64,000 bases of DNA from Burkholderiales bacterium (GTDB lineage: Bacteria > Pseudomonadota > Gammaproteobacteria > Burkholderiales > Ga0077523). The notes beneath the pieces were generated by a model. It ran no database searches, had not been told where the DNA came from, and saw only the letters and a list, made by a program, of their open reading frames with translations. Every line of letters begins with the position of its first letter. Position 1 is the first letter of the stretch. The stretch spans positions 1 through 64,000 of the forward strand of contig JAIESW010000079.1 in the NCBI GenBank assembly GCA_019745565.1. Direction: 5' to 3'. This document shows positions 18,215 to 27,123 of this stretch, in pieces. The position numbers were made by a program, and so were the translations under genes.

Positions 18215-18802
18215 TCAGGCCGGGCGGTCGAGCTCGCGCCAGCGAAAGCAGTCCACCGTGTGATCGTTGACCATGCCGGTCGCCTGCATGAAGGCGTACA
18301 TGATGGTCGTGCCGACAAAGCGGAAGCCGCGCTTGCTAAGGTCCTTCGAAAGGGCGTCCGAGACCGGCGTGCTCGCGGGTACCTCGCGCGCCGACTTGCG
18401 GCGGTTGCGCAGCGGGGCCCCATCCACGAACCGCCAGAGGTAGGCGTCGAACGATCCGAACTCGTTCTGCACTTCGATGAAGGCGCGTGCGTTCGAAACG
18501 GTGGATGCGATCTTCAGGCGGTTGCGCACGATCGCGGGGTTCGTCATCAGTTTTTCCATCCGCGCCGGCGTGAAGCGTGCCACCTTCGCCACGTCGAACT
18601 GCGCGAACGCCGCGCGATAGCCTTCGCGCTTCTTGAGGATGGTGGACCACGAGAGGCCGGCCTGGGCGCCTTCGAGCGTCAGGAACTCGAAGAGCTTCGC
18701 GTCGTCGTGCACCGGCACGCCCCACTCGGTGTCGTGATACTGGACGTCGAGAGGCCCTCCGGAAAGGGACCAGCTGCAGCGGACCGGTTCGCGTGCAGCC
18801 AC
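18215..18802 (-). CDS. tag: DNA-3-methyladenine glycosylase I
   Basis: Tag removes 3-methyladenine from alkylated DNA. The 195-residue protein has the family opening CSWSLSGGPLDVQYHDTEWG (residues 9-28, given here as landmarks CSW and YHDTEWG), LEGAQAGLSWSTIL and the helical region GFRFVGTTIMYAFMQATG. His and Cys residues near the C-terminus (NDHTVDCFRW) are the Tag zinc ligands. It lies 10 bases after a VOC gene in the same direction. Confidence 0.93.
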   Translation of the reverse strand: MAAREPVRCSWSLSGGPLDVQYHDTEWGVPVHDDAKLFEFLTLEGAQAGLSWSTILKKREGYRAAFAQFDVAKVARFTPARMEKLMTNPAIVRNRLKIASTVSNARAFIEVQNEFGSFDAYLWRFVDGAPLRNRRKSAREVPASTPVSDALSKDLSKRGFRFVGTTIMYAFMQATGMVNDHTVDCFRWRELDRPA

Positions 18803-18812
18803 GTCGGTTGCG

Positions 18813-19557
<745 letters not shown>

Positions 19558-19576
19558 GACCCGACGCGCGGCGGTG

Positions 19577-20914
19577 CTAGCGTTGGTCCCGCGCGAGGCG
19601 GATGCCCGAGAACTGCCAGCGCGCCGAGGGCGGAAAGAAGTTGCGGTAGGTGGCCCGGATGTGCGACTGCGGCGTGGCGCACGAGCCGCCACGCAGCACG
19701 AACTGATTCACCATGAACTTGCCGTTGTATTCACCGAGGGCGCCGGCGGACGGCTTGTAGCCGGGGTAGGGCAGATAGGCGCTGTTGGTCCATTCCCAGA
19801 CGTCACCGAAGAGCTGGGCCGGACCCCAGTCCGCGCGCAGCGCCGACACGACGGAGGAGGGATGCAGCCGGGCGCTTTCCGCGAAGTTGCCGCCCTGGGC
19901 CGCATCGAGTGCCGCCACTTCCCACTCCGACTCGGTGGGCAGGCGCGACTGGTGCCACCGCGCGTAGGCGTCGGCCTCGTACCAGTTCACGTGGCACACG
20001 GGTTCGTCGAGGTCCAGCTCGCGCAGCCCCGACAGGGTGAAGACCATCCAGCGCCGGCCTTCGCGGCGCCAGTAGAGCGGCGTGGTCCAGCCACCGGCCT
20101 GCACCGCGGCCCAGCCGTCGGACATCCACAGCTCGGGGCGCTCGTAGCCGCGGTCTTCCATGAACTCGAGGTACTCGCCCGCGGTGACCAGCCGCGAGGC
20201 GATCTGGAACGGTTCGAGGAACTGCCGATGGGCCGGTGCCTCGTTGTCGAAGTGGAAGCCGTCGCCCACGTGGCCGATGCGGCGCACCCCTTCGGAGTAG
20301 GAGAACCACTGGATCGGCTTCAGCTTGACCGGGCTCGCGAACGCCTGCGGGCGGTAGGCGGGCTCGAGCGGATTGCGCGAGAGCAGGTGCTTGAGATCGG
20401 TGAGGATCAGCTCCTGGTGCTGCTGCTCGTGCTGCATCCCGAGCTCCAGCACCTCCATCGCTGCGGGCGACAGCGGCCATTGGTCCGAGAGCATCCGCAC
20501 CAGCGCGTCGTTGACGTGGCGGCGGTACGCGATGACCTCCTCCAGCGTCGGACGGGTGAGCAGGCCGCGCTCCGGGCGCGGGTGCCGCGGACCCACCGCG
20601 TCGTAGTAGGAGTTGAAGAGGTACCCGAACTCCTCACGGAAGATGCGATAGTCCGGGATGCCGGGGATCAGCAGGAAGGTCTCGAAGAACCAGGTGGTAT
20701 GCGCGAGGTGCCATTTGACCGGACTCGCGTCGGGCATCGACTGCGCCGAGCAATCCTCCGGGGTCAGGCCGGACACCAGCGCTTCGGTGGCGCCACGCAC
20801 GCCCAGGAGGCGCGATCCGATCTGGCGCGCTTCCAGGCTCAGTACGCTCGCCGGGGCCGGGCGCGGCGGCGGCAGCGACGGTCCGGAGCTCACGGGAGTG
20901 CGATCGTTGGGCAC
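19577..20914 (-). CDS. egtB: Ergothioneine biosynthesis protein EgtB (sulfoxide synthase)
   Basis: EgtB is a non-haem iron enzyme that joins hercynine to cysteine or gamma-glutamylcysteine. The product has 445 residues. The N-terminal DinB-like domain carries the iron ligands in KWHLAHTTW (His69, His72 region) and HEQQHQE (162-168). The C-terminal FGE-sulfatase domain has [23 protein letters not shown] and [10 protein letters not shown]. The GTG at 20914 follows an uncharacterised gene by 11 bases. EgtD, the histidine methyltransferase it needs, is not in this window. Confidence 0.93.
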   Translation of the reverse strand: MPNDRTPVSSGPSLPPPRPAPASVLSLEARQIGSRLLGVRGATEALVSGLTPEDCSAQSMPDASPVKWHLAHTTWFFETFLLIPGIPDYRIFREEFGYLFNSYYDAVGPRHPRPERGLLTRPTLEEVIAYRRHVNDALVRMLSDQWPLSPAAMEVLELGMQHEQQHQELILTDLKHLLSRNPLEPAYRPQAFASPVKLKPIQWFSYSEGVRRIGHVGDGFHFDNEAPAHRQFLEPFQIASRLVTAGEYLEFMEDRGYERPELWMSDGWAAVQAGGWTTPLYWRREGRRWMVFTLSGLRELDLDEPVCHVNWYEADAYARWHQSRLPTESEWEVAALDAAQGGNFAESARLHPSSVVSALRADWGPAQLFGDVWEWTNSAYLPYPGYKPSAGALGEYNGKFMVNQFVLRGGSCATPQSHIRATYRNFFPPSARWQFSGIRLARDQR

Positions 20915-20925
20915 GGGTCAGGCGC

Positions 20926-21372
20926 TCAAGAGGAGGCGGACAGATCCATCAACGTCAGCGCCCCGGGGGTTGCCATCCAGGTGCGTCCGCCCGGGCCGGA
21001 CAGGCGCCAGGCCTCGCCGCTCGCGCTGTCGTTCCAGATCTCCAGCACGTGACCGCCGCTGAACGCGATGGCGAGGTCGCCGCTGTTGCGCGCCGCCACC
21101 ACCGACAGCACCTGTGCCTGGATCATGAGCGTGGCGACCACCTCCACCGGATCCACCGGACTGCGCGCCGTGAACAACTGCTCGTAGTCGGTGCGGCCGA
21201 GCAGCAACTCGCCGCTGCCGCTGGAGATGCGCCAGGCGCACGACACCGCGAGGCGGTAGTGCGCGAACTCGAAAACGAATCCGTCGTCGGCACGGCGGTA
21301 GACCCGCGTGCAACGCTGTCCCCTCAGCCAGTCGAAACTCTCCAGAGCTTCGAGTGCCCGGGGATCTTCCAT
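20926..21372 (-). CDS. Uncharacterised protein, possibly DUF6188-like
   Basis: This 148-residue protein lies directly upstream of egtB. It is predicted to be mostly beta strand. WRISSGSGELLLG, a run around RSPVDPVEVV, and a C-terminal AFSGGHVLEIWNDSASGEAWRL resemble DUF6188-type proteins, but I am not sure of this. There is no signal peptide or catalytic motif. A role in ergothioneine synthesis is only suggested by position. Confidence 0.6.
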   Translation of the reverse strand: MEDPRALEALESFDWLRGQRCTRVYRRADDGFVFEFAHYRLAVSCAWRISSGSGELLLGRTDYEQLFTARSPVDPVEVVATLMIQAQVLSVVAARNSGDLAIAFSGGHVLEIWNDSASGEAWRLSGPGGRTWMATPGALTLMDLSASS

Positions 21373-21625
21373 GGGTAAGTATTGAGTACAGGCTTGGTCT
21401 CGAATGCGCTCTTTGGGTGTAGTGGCGCAATTGGTATACCGGCCCTTTACCCCCGATCACCCTCGGCCGTTGCGTGAATCTTAGGGGGTCATCTCGCCGT
21501 GCTCAACCCCAAACCTCACAAACAAAGCGATTTCGGCCCGGGAAATTTTTCGGGAATGTCGAAAATTTTTCCAACACGGCCTCTACGCCCGCTTGGGGCG
21601 AGGGGCGCACGCCCATCAGGGGATC
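21373..21625. other. Intergenic region with AT-rich direct repeats
   Basis: This 253-base gap between two minus-strand genes contains no ORF with coding character. At 21542-21551 and 21561-21571 are two near-copies of GAAATTTTTC (the second has one extra A) in an otherwise GC-rich sequence. It probably holds the promoter for the gene ending at 20926. A tRNA-like start near 21418 does not complete into a tRNA. Confidence 0.4.
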
Positions 21626-22150
21626 TCAGGCGGCGGCCTCGCCGTCAGGCAGTGACTTGAGGAAGGTCTGCTGGACGATCAGGGCGTCCACGCTCGCCCG
21701 GTGCCGCATCTGCCCGACCTCGCGGATGACGCGCTCGCGGGTGCTCTGCCAGCGCTCCACCTGGTAGTCGGACAGCAGGGAACGCAGGGATTCGAGACGG
21801 AAGTGCTGTGAAACCTCCGCCTCCTCGAACAGGCGGGCGAGCCACGAGCGATCGTGGCCCCAGGCGTCGCTGTAGACGGTCTGCCCGCGCAGGACCTGGT
21901 TGAGCGTACGCGCCACTTCGTCGACGGCGGCACCGCGGCTTTCCAGAATCTCGCGGCGGATGCCGTGGACCGCTTCGGCCTCCGGGTCCCAGTGGGTCCA
22001 CGACGGCGCCGGCTTGATAAGGTAGCAATGGGACTTGCCGTTCGGCAGCACCATGCCGACTTCGATCGGGTAGCTGCCCGCGCCGAAGCCGGAGGCCTCT
22101 ACGTCGATGACCGCGGGTACCGGATCGTGCGGAGCGCGCAGGGCGGTCAT
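21626..22150 (-). CDS. DEDD-type 3'-5' exonuclease-like protein
   Basis: This 174-residue protein has an RNase T/DnaQ fold. The first acidic pair is in VIDVEASGFG (DxE). The second acidic residue is in the SDAWGHDRSWL region, and the last motif is HRASVDALI (H plus D), which gives DEDDh catalysis. The ATG overlaps the DUF2237 stop (TGATG). Nucleic acid specificity is unknown. Confidence 0.8.
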   Translation of the reverse strand: MTALRAPHDPVPAVIDVEASGFGAGSYPIEVGMVLPNGKSHCYLIKPAPSWTHWDPEAEAVHGIRREILESRGAAVDEVARTLNQVLRGQTVYSDAWGHDRSWLARLFEEAEVSQHFRLESLRSLLSDYQVERWQSTRERVIREVGQMRHRASVDALIVQQTFLKSLPDGEAAA

Positions 22151-22521
22151 CAGACGAGATCCAGCGCGTGCCGCTTGAGCGCGTCGAACGGAACGACGTC
22201 GAGCGCCCTGCGATGGGTCGCGGCCAGGATGACGGGCGGCGCCACGCCGGCGGCATAGGCCTCGGCCCAGCGGGCGGCACACAGGCACCATTGATCGCCG
22301 GGCTTGAGACCGGGGAATGCAGCCTCCGGGACGGCGGTGACGAGGTCGTTACCGTGCGCGGCTGAGTAGTCCAGGAACTCGCGGGTGATCCGGGCACAGA
22401 CCACATGGGCGCCGCGATCCTCCGGCCCGGTCGCGCAACTGCCGGTCCGATAGAACCCCGTCAACGGATCCAGACAGCAGGGCGCCAGCGGTTCGCCGAA
22501 GACGTTGCTTGCGTCGTCCAT
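22150..22521 (-). CDS. DUF2237-family protein
   Basis: This 123-residue protein is recognised by NVFGEPLAPCCLDPLTGFYRTG (residues 6-27, landmarks NVFG and TGFYRTG), the ending of an ACARIT-like block (VCARITREFLDYS) and PGDQWCLCAARWAEA. The conserved cysteines suggest metal binding, but no function is established. It is translationally coupled to the downstream exonuclease. Confidence 0.85.
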   Translation of the reverse strand: MDDASNVFGEPLAPCCLDPLTGFYRTGSCATGPEDRGAHVVCARITREFLDYSAAHGNDLVTAVPEAAFPGLKPGDQWCLCAARWAEAYAAGVAPPVILAATHRRALDVVPFDALKRHALDLV

Positions 22522-22562
22522 GGGAGAGTCGTTCGAATTCTTGTGACGCCATCATAGCCGGT

Positions 22563-22859
22563 TCAGCGCCGCGCCGGCCTGCGATCGATGCGGTGCGCGA
22601 GCCAGGCGAAGCTGGCGGCGAGCAGGGCGGCGATCCCTGCGAGGATCAGCGCGGTGCGGTCCCCCTGGCGCCACGCATGCCACAGGCCGAAGCAACCCAC
22701 CAGAGTGAAACCGCAGGCGGCAACCGTGAACAGCGTCTTGCGCAGCGCGACGCCGAAGGCGCGGCTGCGGTTCTGCAGCTGGGAGGGATCGGGGCGGGGC
22801 GTGAGGGCGATCAGGACCAGGGCGATCACGCCGAGGATGAGGATGAGGCGGAGGATCAT
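22563..22859 (-). CDS. Small membrane protein of unknown function (98 aa)
   Basis: This 98-residue protein has an N-terminal membrane helix (MILRLILILGVIALVLIAL) and two more in the second half (LFTVAACGFTLVGCFG and TALILAGIAALLAASFAWL). I do not recognise the family. The ATG at 22859 was chosen because the upstream extension translates the 9-nt tandem repeat (PRPPRPPR) and is not real coding sequence. Confidence 0.6.
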   Translation of the reverse strand: MILRLILILGVIALVLIALTPRPDPSQLQNRSRAFGVALRKTLFTVAACGFTLVGCFGLWHAWRQGDRTALILAGIAALLAASFAWLAHRIDRRPARR

Positions 22860-22888
22860 GGCCGGGGCGACGATAGCCAAAGGCGCTT

Positions 22889-22933
22889 GACGCGGCGGAC
22901 GCGGCGGACGCGGCGGACGCGGCGGACACGGCG
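22889..22933. repeat. Tandem repeat of five 9-nt units (GACGCGGCG)
   Basis: Four perfect GACGCGGCG units and a fifth GACACGGCG lie head to tail upstream of the small membrane protein. The unit is the same as in the inverted repeats at 28717-29335 and 31358-31458. No inverted partner is seen here. Confidence 0.9.
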
Positions 22934-23025
22934 GGAACACAATACCCAATGACGGCGGGTTCGGGTTTCCGCCGCGTTGAGAGTTTCTGCCAGGTGGGAA
23001 GCAACCATCGGGATCACGGGGACGG

Positions 23026-23517
23026 TCACTTCATGCCCGACCAGGTTTCCCAATTGATATCGCGCCCGGGGAAGACGGGCTTGCGGAACGGCCAGCGCTC
23101 GCGCAGCCACTTGCGCACCGCCCGGTCCAGGCTCGCCTCCAGATCGGTGGCGCTTTCGCTGGCCCGCACCCAGAAGTAGACCGTGCAGTCGGCATCCTGC
23201 TTGAGCGAGGGCAGCAGGTAGACGCAGCCCAGCACCGCCGATTCGTCCGGCGCGACCACGGTGTAGGTGAACGAGCTGCGGATCTGGAATTCCTTCTGGT
23301 GCCAGGCGAGGTCGATCAGATCCTGCTCGAGGGTGAGCTTGCGCGTGGGCCAGCGGGCGTCGGGGCCGAAGACGCCGGCGATGTGATCGATGCTGGTCAT
23401 CACCGCGTCGTAGTCCTTCACGGCGTCGTGGATCGTGATCGGCCGCAGCACGAAGCGCCCGGACTCCAGGCGTTCGGGGACGATGAAATCGGCGGGCACC
23501 ATCACAGACTTCATCAT
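23026..23517 (-). CDS. GNAT-like acetyltransferase-fold protein
   Basis: This 163-residue protein has a GNAT-type layout: an N-terminal strand-helix (RFVLRPITIHDAVKDYDAV), a central strand pair (SFTYTVVAPDESAVLGCVYLLP) and a final helix (SLDRAVRKWLRERW). The acetyl-CoA loop is not classical, so activity is uncertain. Two ATGs in tandem directly follow the thioesterase stop, implying cotranscription. Confidence 0.65.
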   Translation of the reverse strand: MMKSVMVPADFIVPERLESGRFVLRPITIHDAVKDYDAVMTSIDHIAGVFGPDARWPTRKLTLEQDLIDLAWHQKEFQIRSSFTYTVVAPDESAVLGCVYLLPSLKQDADCTVYFWVRASESATDLEASLDRAVRKWLRERWPFRKPVFPGRDINWETWSGMK

Positions 23518-23970
23518 TCACCCTTCGATGCCGCTGTCGCGCACGGTCATCAGCGTCGCCAGCATCTGCGCCACCTGCTTGCGCTCGTCTCCGGCGCGCA
23601 TCCAGGCCTCGCCCTCGCATACCGTGACATTGCGCCCGGCGCGCAGTATCCGGCCCATGGCGATCAGCAGCTCGCCCTTGGCCGGCGACAGCAGGTTCAC
23701 TTTGAACTCGATGGTGAGCACCGCCGCGCCCGCCGGCATCAACGTGAATGCCGCGAAGCCGCAGGCGCTGTCCACCAGGGTCGTCACGACCCCGGCGTGG
23801 AGGAAGCCGTGCTGCTGCGTGAGGTCGGTGCGGAACGGCAGCTCGATGTCGATCTCGCCGGCCGCGACGTGGACGAGCCGCGCGCCCATGAGTCGCATCA
23901 CGGCCTGACGGTCGAAACTCGCGCGAGTGCGGACCGCGAAATCCGCAGTCGAGGGGGTCAACGCCATCAA
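23518..23970 (-). CDS. PaaI-type hotdog-fold thioesterase
   Basis: This 150-residue hotdog protein should hydrolyse an acyl-CoA thioester. The PaaI motif QHGFLHAGVVTTLVDSACGFAA is centred at residues 53-74 (catalytic HGFLHAG, then the DSA helix). FKVNLLSPAKGELLIAMGR is typical of the next strands. It is directly upstream of the GNAT-like gene. Tandem ATG codons at 23970 and 23967 leave the start ambiguous by one residue. Confidence 0.85.
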   Translation of the reverse strand: MMALTPSTADFAVRTRASFDRQAVMRLMGARLVHVAAGEIDIELPFRTDLTQQHGFLHAGVVTTLVDSACGFAAFTLMPAGAAVLTIEFKVNLLSPAKGELLIAMGRILRAGRNVTVCEGEAWMRAGDERKQVAQMLATLMTVRDSGIEG

Positions 23971-24036
23971 CCGCTGCCCGAGACGCGCCGAGCCTCAGCT
24001 GCCCCGGGGCGCTGCCCCATCACGGCCAGTGGCATG

Positions 24037-24417
24037 TCAGACCTCGCCGACGTCGATGTCCCCGATCCGCAGCAGCACGCCGCTCGGGTCCATCACGTGG
24101 AATTCGCGCATGCCCCAGGGTTTCACCTCCAGCGTCGACAAACGCGGGAAGCCGTCGTCGGGCAGCCCCAGTTTCGCGAACTCGTCGTGCAGTTGCTTCG
24201 CGTCCGTCACGCGCAGATAGCAGCCCGCATAGCAGGTGGTCGGATCGAGGTCGGGTGCGCCGAACAGATGAAGTTCGATGCCTTCGCGGCGGAGCAGGGC
24301 GTAATCCTCGGGGGCGGGGGCACGCCCCACCACCTCGAAGCCGAGGCTTTCGTAGAAACCCACGGACTGGTCGAGATCGCGTGCGGGAAGGATGGGGATG
24401 GCAATGTCGATCAGCAT
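24037..24417 (-). CDS. VOC-family protein, bleomycin-resistance-like
   Basis: This 126-residue VOC protein begins AIPILPARDLDQSVGFYESLGFEV (residues 6-29, landmarks PARDLDQS and FYESLGF), the usual opening of bleomycin-resistance-type members, and ends with WGMREFHVMDPSGVLLRI. One domain of this size forms a dimer that binds small ligands. A resistance role is not shown. It stands alone between the thioesterase and YhiN-like genes. Confidence 0.8.
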   Translation of the reverse strand: MLIDIAIPILPARDLDQSVGFYESLGFEVVGRAPAPEDYALLRREGIELHLFGAPDLDPTTCYAGCYLRVTDAKQLHDEFAKLGLPDDGFPRLSTLEVKPWGMREFHVMDPSGVLLRIGDIDVGEV

Positions 24418-24466
24418 GCTGATTTCCTGGTTCGATGGGCCGGGAGCTTACGGCATCCGGTGTCGG

Positions 24467-25642
24467 TCAGGCTGCGGAGCCGGCGACGAAACCGGAAGCC
24501 CACGCCCACTGGAAATTGTAGCCCCCGAGGTGGCCGGTGACGTCGACCACCTCGCCGATGAAATACAGACCCGGCACGTCGCGTGCCTCCATGGTCTTCG
24601 AGGACAGCCCCTCGGTGTCGACACCGCCCAGCGTGACCTCGGCCTTCTGATATCCCGTCGTGCCGCTCGGCTTGATCTGCCAGTCGTTGAGACCGGTTGC
24701 CAACGAGTGCAGGGCCTTGTCGGACATCTCGATCATGGGGCGGGTTGCCCCCGCTGCTTCACACCAGTGCTGGGTCAGGCGTTTCGGCAGATGTTCGCCG
24801 AGTACGGTAGCGGGCAACGCGCGGCTGCGGCGATGCGCGGCGAAGAGGTCCCCGGTGGAGACATCGGGCAGCAGATCGATGTGCAGCGGGGTACCGGGTG
24901 TCCAGTAGGACGAGATCTGCAGGATCGCCGGTCCGGACAGTCCGCGATGGGTGAACAACAGATTTTCGCGGAAGCTTCCGGCACCTGCTTTCACCTCGAC
25001 GTCCACGGACACGCCGGCCAGGTCCCCGAAGCGCGCGAGCTCGGTTGCGTCGAACGTGAGCGGCACCAGCGCCGGTCGCGGCGGCACCACGCCCAGGCCG
25101 AACTGCTCGGCCACCTTGTAGCCGAACGGCGTCGCGCCGATCTTCGGTACGGACAATCCGCCGGTGGCGATCACCAGCGCCTCGCATTCCACGGGGCCGC
25201 TCGAGGTGTCGAGCACGAACGTGCTGCCATGGCGCTCGATCCTCGTCACGCTGCACGGCGTGCGCCACGCGACGTCGGCGTCGTCGCATTCGCGCTTCAA
25301 CATGTCGATGATCTGCGTGGCGCTCTCGTCGCAGAAGAGCTGCCCGAGCTTCTTCTCGTGGTAGCGGATGCCGTGCCTCTCCACCAGGGCGATGAAGTCC
25401 TTCGGCTGATAGCGCGCCAGCGCCGAGCGGCAGAAATGCGGATTGCGCGACAGGAAGTTCTCGGGCGCGCAGCGGATGTTGGTGAAGTTGCAGCGGCCAC
25501 CGCCGGAGATGCGGATCTTCTCGCCCAGCTTGGCGGAGTGGTCGATCAGCACGACGCGGCGGCCGCGTCTGCCCGCGGTCGCGGCGCACATCATGCCGGC
25601 CGCACCGGCGCCGATCACGGCGACGTCGAACCGCGCCGTCAT
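24467..25642 (-). CDS. HI0933/YhiN-family flavoprotein (NAD(P)/FAD oxidoreductase)
   Basis: This 391-residue flavoprotein has the FAD-binding loop VAVIGAGAAGMMCA and the family signatures KISGGGRCNFTN (here RISGGGRCNFTN), FHEKKLGQLF (here YHEKKLGQLFC) and the C-terminal GLYFIGEVVDVTGHLGGYN with the closing WAWASG. These define the YhiN/HI0933 group, of unknown substrate. The ATG at 25642 overlaps the GFA stop (ATGA), so the long upstream frame is not part of the gene. Confidence 0.9.
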   Translation of the reverse strand: MTARFDVAVIGAGAAGMMCAATAGRRGRRVVLIDHSAKLGEKIRISGGGRCNFTNIRCAPENFLSRNPHFCRSALARYQPKDFIALVERHGIRYHEKKLGQLFCDESATQIIDMLKRECDDADVAWRTPCSVTRIERHGSTFVLDTSSGPVECEALVIATGGLSVPKIGATPFGYKVAEQFGLGVVPPRPALVPLTFDATELARFGDLAGVSVDVEVKAGAGSFRENLLFTHRGLSGPAILQISSYWTPGTPLHIDLLPDVSTGDLFAAHRRSRALPATVLGEHLPKRLTQHWCEAAGATRPMIEMSDKALHSLATGLNDWQIKPSGTTGYQKAEVTLGGVDTEGLSSKTMEARDVPGLYFIGEVVDVTGHLGGYNFQWAWASGFVAGSAA

Positions 25643-26022
25643 TCCTTCGAGAGGTGCGCGACCGCGCCGGCCGACTGCTCCCAGTTCCGTCCGTCGAAGG
25701 GCTTCACTCGCATGGAACGCACGGTCGACCGATCCAGGCAGCGCGCGTTCACGCTGAAGCCGTCCGGGTTCGAGCGCGGCACGTAGAACGGTTTGACGCC
25801 GCAGATCTTGCAGAACATGTGCTTCGCCACGCCGGTGTTGAACGTGTAGGTGGTGATCATGTCGGCGCCACGCAGGATGCGGAAACGGTTCCTGGGGACG
25901 ATGAGATGCAGGAAGCCGACGCGCTCGCACATGGAGCAGTTGCATTCGACGACTTCGATGTCGGCGGGCGCTTCCACTTCGGCGGCGACGGCGCCGCAAT
26001 GGCAGGTGGCGGTATGGATCAT
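25639..26022 (-). CDS. GFA (CENP-V/glutathione-dependent formaldehyde-activating) family protein
   Basis: This 127-residue protein has a GFA zinc-binding fold. Cysteine motifs are CHCGAV (residues 7-12), CNCSMC (28-33) and CKICGVKPF (about 70-78), which bind two zinc ions. Members act on glutathione adducts or other thiol substrates; this one's substrate is unknown. It is coupled to the YhiN-like gene by a 4-base overlap. Confidence 0.88.
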   Translation of the reverse strand: MIHTATCHCGAVAAEVEAPADIEVVECNCSMCERVGFLHLIVPRNRFRILRGADMITTYTFNTGVAKHMFCKICGVKPFYVPRSNPDGFSVNARCLDRSTVRSMRVKPFDGRNWEQSAGAVAHLSKE

Positions 26023-26044
26023 GGGATTCTCCGATGGGGCCGCG

Positions 26045-26506
26045 CTACTCGGCTTCCACCACGATGTCGCACTTGAGCGAGTTGGCGATGAAGCATTCGG
26101 CGTGGGCGTCGTGGTGCAGGAACGCGATCTCGTCTTCGGTGGGTTGGGCCGCGCCGCCGAAGCTCACATTGGGCTGCAGCGTGATGCGGGAGAAGGCGAG
26201 CTTGCCGTCCGCGTTCTTCTCCATGACGCCGAAGGCGTCGTCCACGTAGCTGTCGACGACGAAGCCGCGCTTCGCGGCAAGCGAGAGGAACCAGAGCATG
26301 TGGCAGCTCGACGCGGAAGCGACCAGAGCCTCCTCCGGATCGACCGCTGCGGCGACCGACCAGGGCGCCGGCACGATGGACGGCGAGGCGGAGGCCGGAA
26401 CGGTCACGCCGCCGTCGAACGACCATTCATGGCCGCGGCTGTAGCGGTTGTCCGAGAACGTGGCGCCGTTGCGGCTCCACGCGGTACGGGCGCTGTAGCG
26501 ATGCAT
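26045..26506 (-). CDS. OsmC-family peroxide-detoxifying protein
   Basis: This 153-residue OsmC/Ohr-fold protein reduces organic hydroperoxides with a two-cysteine site. The cysteines are in ASSCHMLWFLSLA and HAECFIANSLK, spaced as in the family. GHEWSFDGGVTVPASASP in the N-terminal part matches the OsmC subgroup closest to YhfA-like proteins. It begins about 22 bases after the upstream stop region and is oriented with the GFA gene. Confidence 0.85.
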   Translation of the reverse strand: MHRYSARTAWSRNGATFSDNRYSRGHEWSFDGGVTVPASASPSIVPAPWSVAAAVDPEEALVASASSCHMLWFLSLAAKRGFVVDSYVDDAFGVMEKNADGKLAFSRITLQPNVSFGGAAQPTEDEIAFLHHDAHAECFIANSLKCDIVVEAE

Positions 26507-26532
26507 TCTGGTCTCCTCCCGTTTTCCTGTCG

Positions 26533-26898
26533 TCACCTTGCCGCCGGGATTTCCTCCAGCGAGTGGTAGATCTTCTTGCCGTGTTGACGTGCGAGCGCCA
26601 CCATCTCGTCGGCGCCGGTGGACGGGCCGCCGATGCGGAGGCAGGCATCGCATTTTGCGACGAGGCGGCGCGAGATGGGATGAAAGATCTCGTCGTAGAC
26701 GGGATCGCCGATGCCGGCGGAGCCCGCGTGCTCGATGAGCGGCAGCGCGAACCACTCGCCCATGACCGGCAGATGACCGGCGCGGAAGAGCTTGAGCGAC
26801 GTGTCGGTCATGGCCTCGACATTGCGGGCGATGAGGACGGGGTCGTCGTTGGTGCCGGAGCGGTAGGGGCCGGCGACGAGAATCAAGAGGGGGTTCAC
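26533..26898 (-). CDS. DUF4406 / nucleoside 2-deoxyribosyltransferase-like protein
   Basis: This 121-residue protein has a Rossmann-like fold opening with LILVAGPYRSG, then NVEAMTDTSLKLFRAGHLPVMGEW, ISRRLVAKCDACLRIGGPSTGADEMVALA and the tail KIYHSLEEIP. This matches DUF4406 proteins, relatives of nucleoside deoxyribosyltransferases. Whether it cleaves nucleosides is not known. It uses a GTG start. Repeat copy B lies just upstream. Confidence 0.78.
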   Translation of the reverse strand: MNPLLILVAGPYRSGTNDDPVLIARNVEAMTDTSLKLFRAGHLPVMGEWFALPLIEHAGSAGIGDPVYDEIFHPISRRLVAKCDACLRIGGPSTGADEMVALARQHGKKIYHSLEEIPAAR

Positions 26899-26942
26899 GA
26901 ACGATGTCTAGACCGGGTTGGAGCACGAACAATACCGCAGGC

Positions 26943-27032
26943 GCCCCCACCCTAACCCTCCCCCACTGAAAGTGGGGGAGGGGATGTACACCCCTTCCCC
27001 CAGCTTAGCTGGGGGAAGGTTGGGATGGGGGC
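26943..27032. repeat. Double-hairpin palindromic repeat, copy B (inverted)
   Basis: This is the same 90-base element as at 10913 and 46176, in the opposite orientation. Two stem-loops (CCCCCACT/AGTGGGGG and CCCCCAGC/GCTGGGGG) flank a GTAC-centred joint (AGGGGATGTACACCCCTT). The stems carry compensating differences from the other copies. Confidence 0.85.
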
Positions 27033-27074
27033 CATTCTCCACTTCGACGATCAGCCTTTCCGATCGCCGCATTC

Positions 27075-27118
27075 CTCTCCTTCCTCGACCAACGGTGGGG
27101 GAAGGTCGGGATGGGGGC
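27075..27118. repeat. Partial, decayed copy of the double-hairpin repeat
   Basis: CCTTCCTCGACCAACGGTGG followed by GGGAAGGTCGGGATGGGGG matches one arm of the repeat, 43 bases downstream of copy B. The first stem-loop is missing and the remaining one is imperfect. Confidence 0.6.
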
Positions 27119-27123
27119 AACGC

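Noticed and set aside
21415-21490. tRNA-like start (GGTGTAGTGGCGCAATTGGTA)-type sequence
   Set aside because: It resembles an acceptor and D-arm, but no anticodon arm or GGTTCGA T-arm follows and no closing acceptor strand pairs.
22889-22933. CRISPR array
   Set aside because: Units are 9 nt with no spacers, so this is a simple tandem repeat. No other array was seen.
22860-22949. N-terminal extension PPRPPRPPRPPR of the small membrane protein
   Set aside because: It is a translation of the 9-nt tandem repeat; the ATG at 22859 gives a sensible membrane protein.
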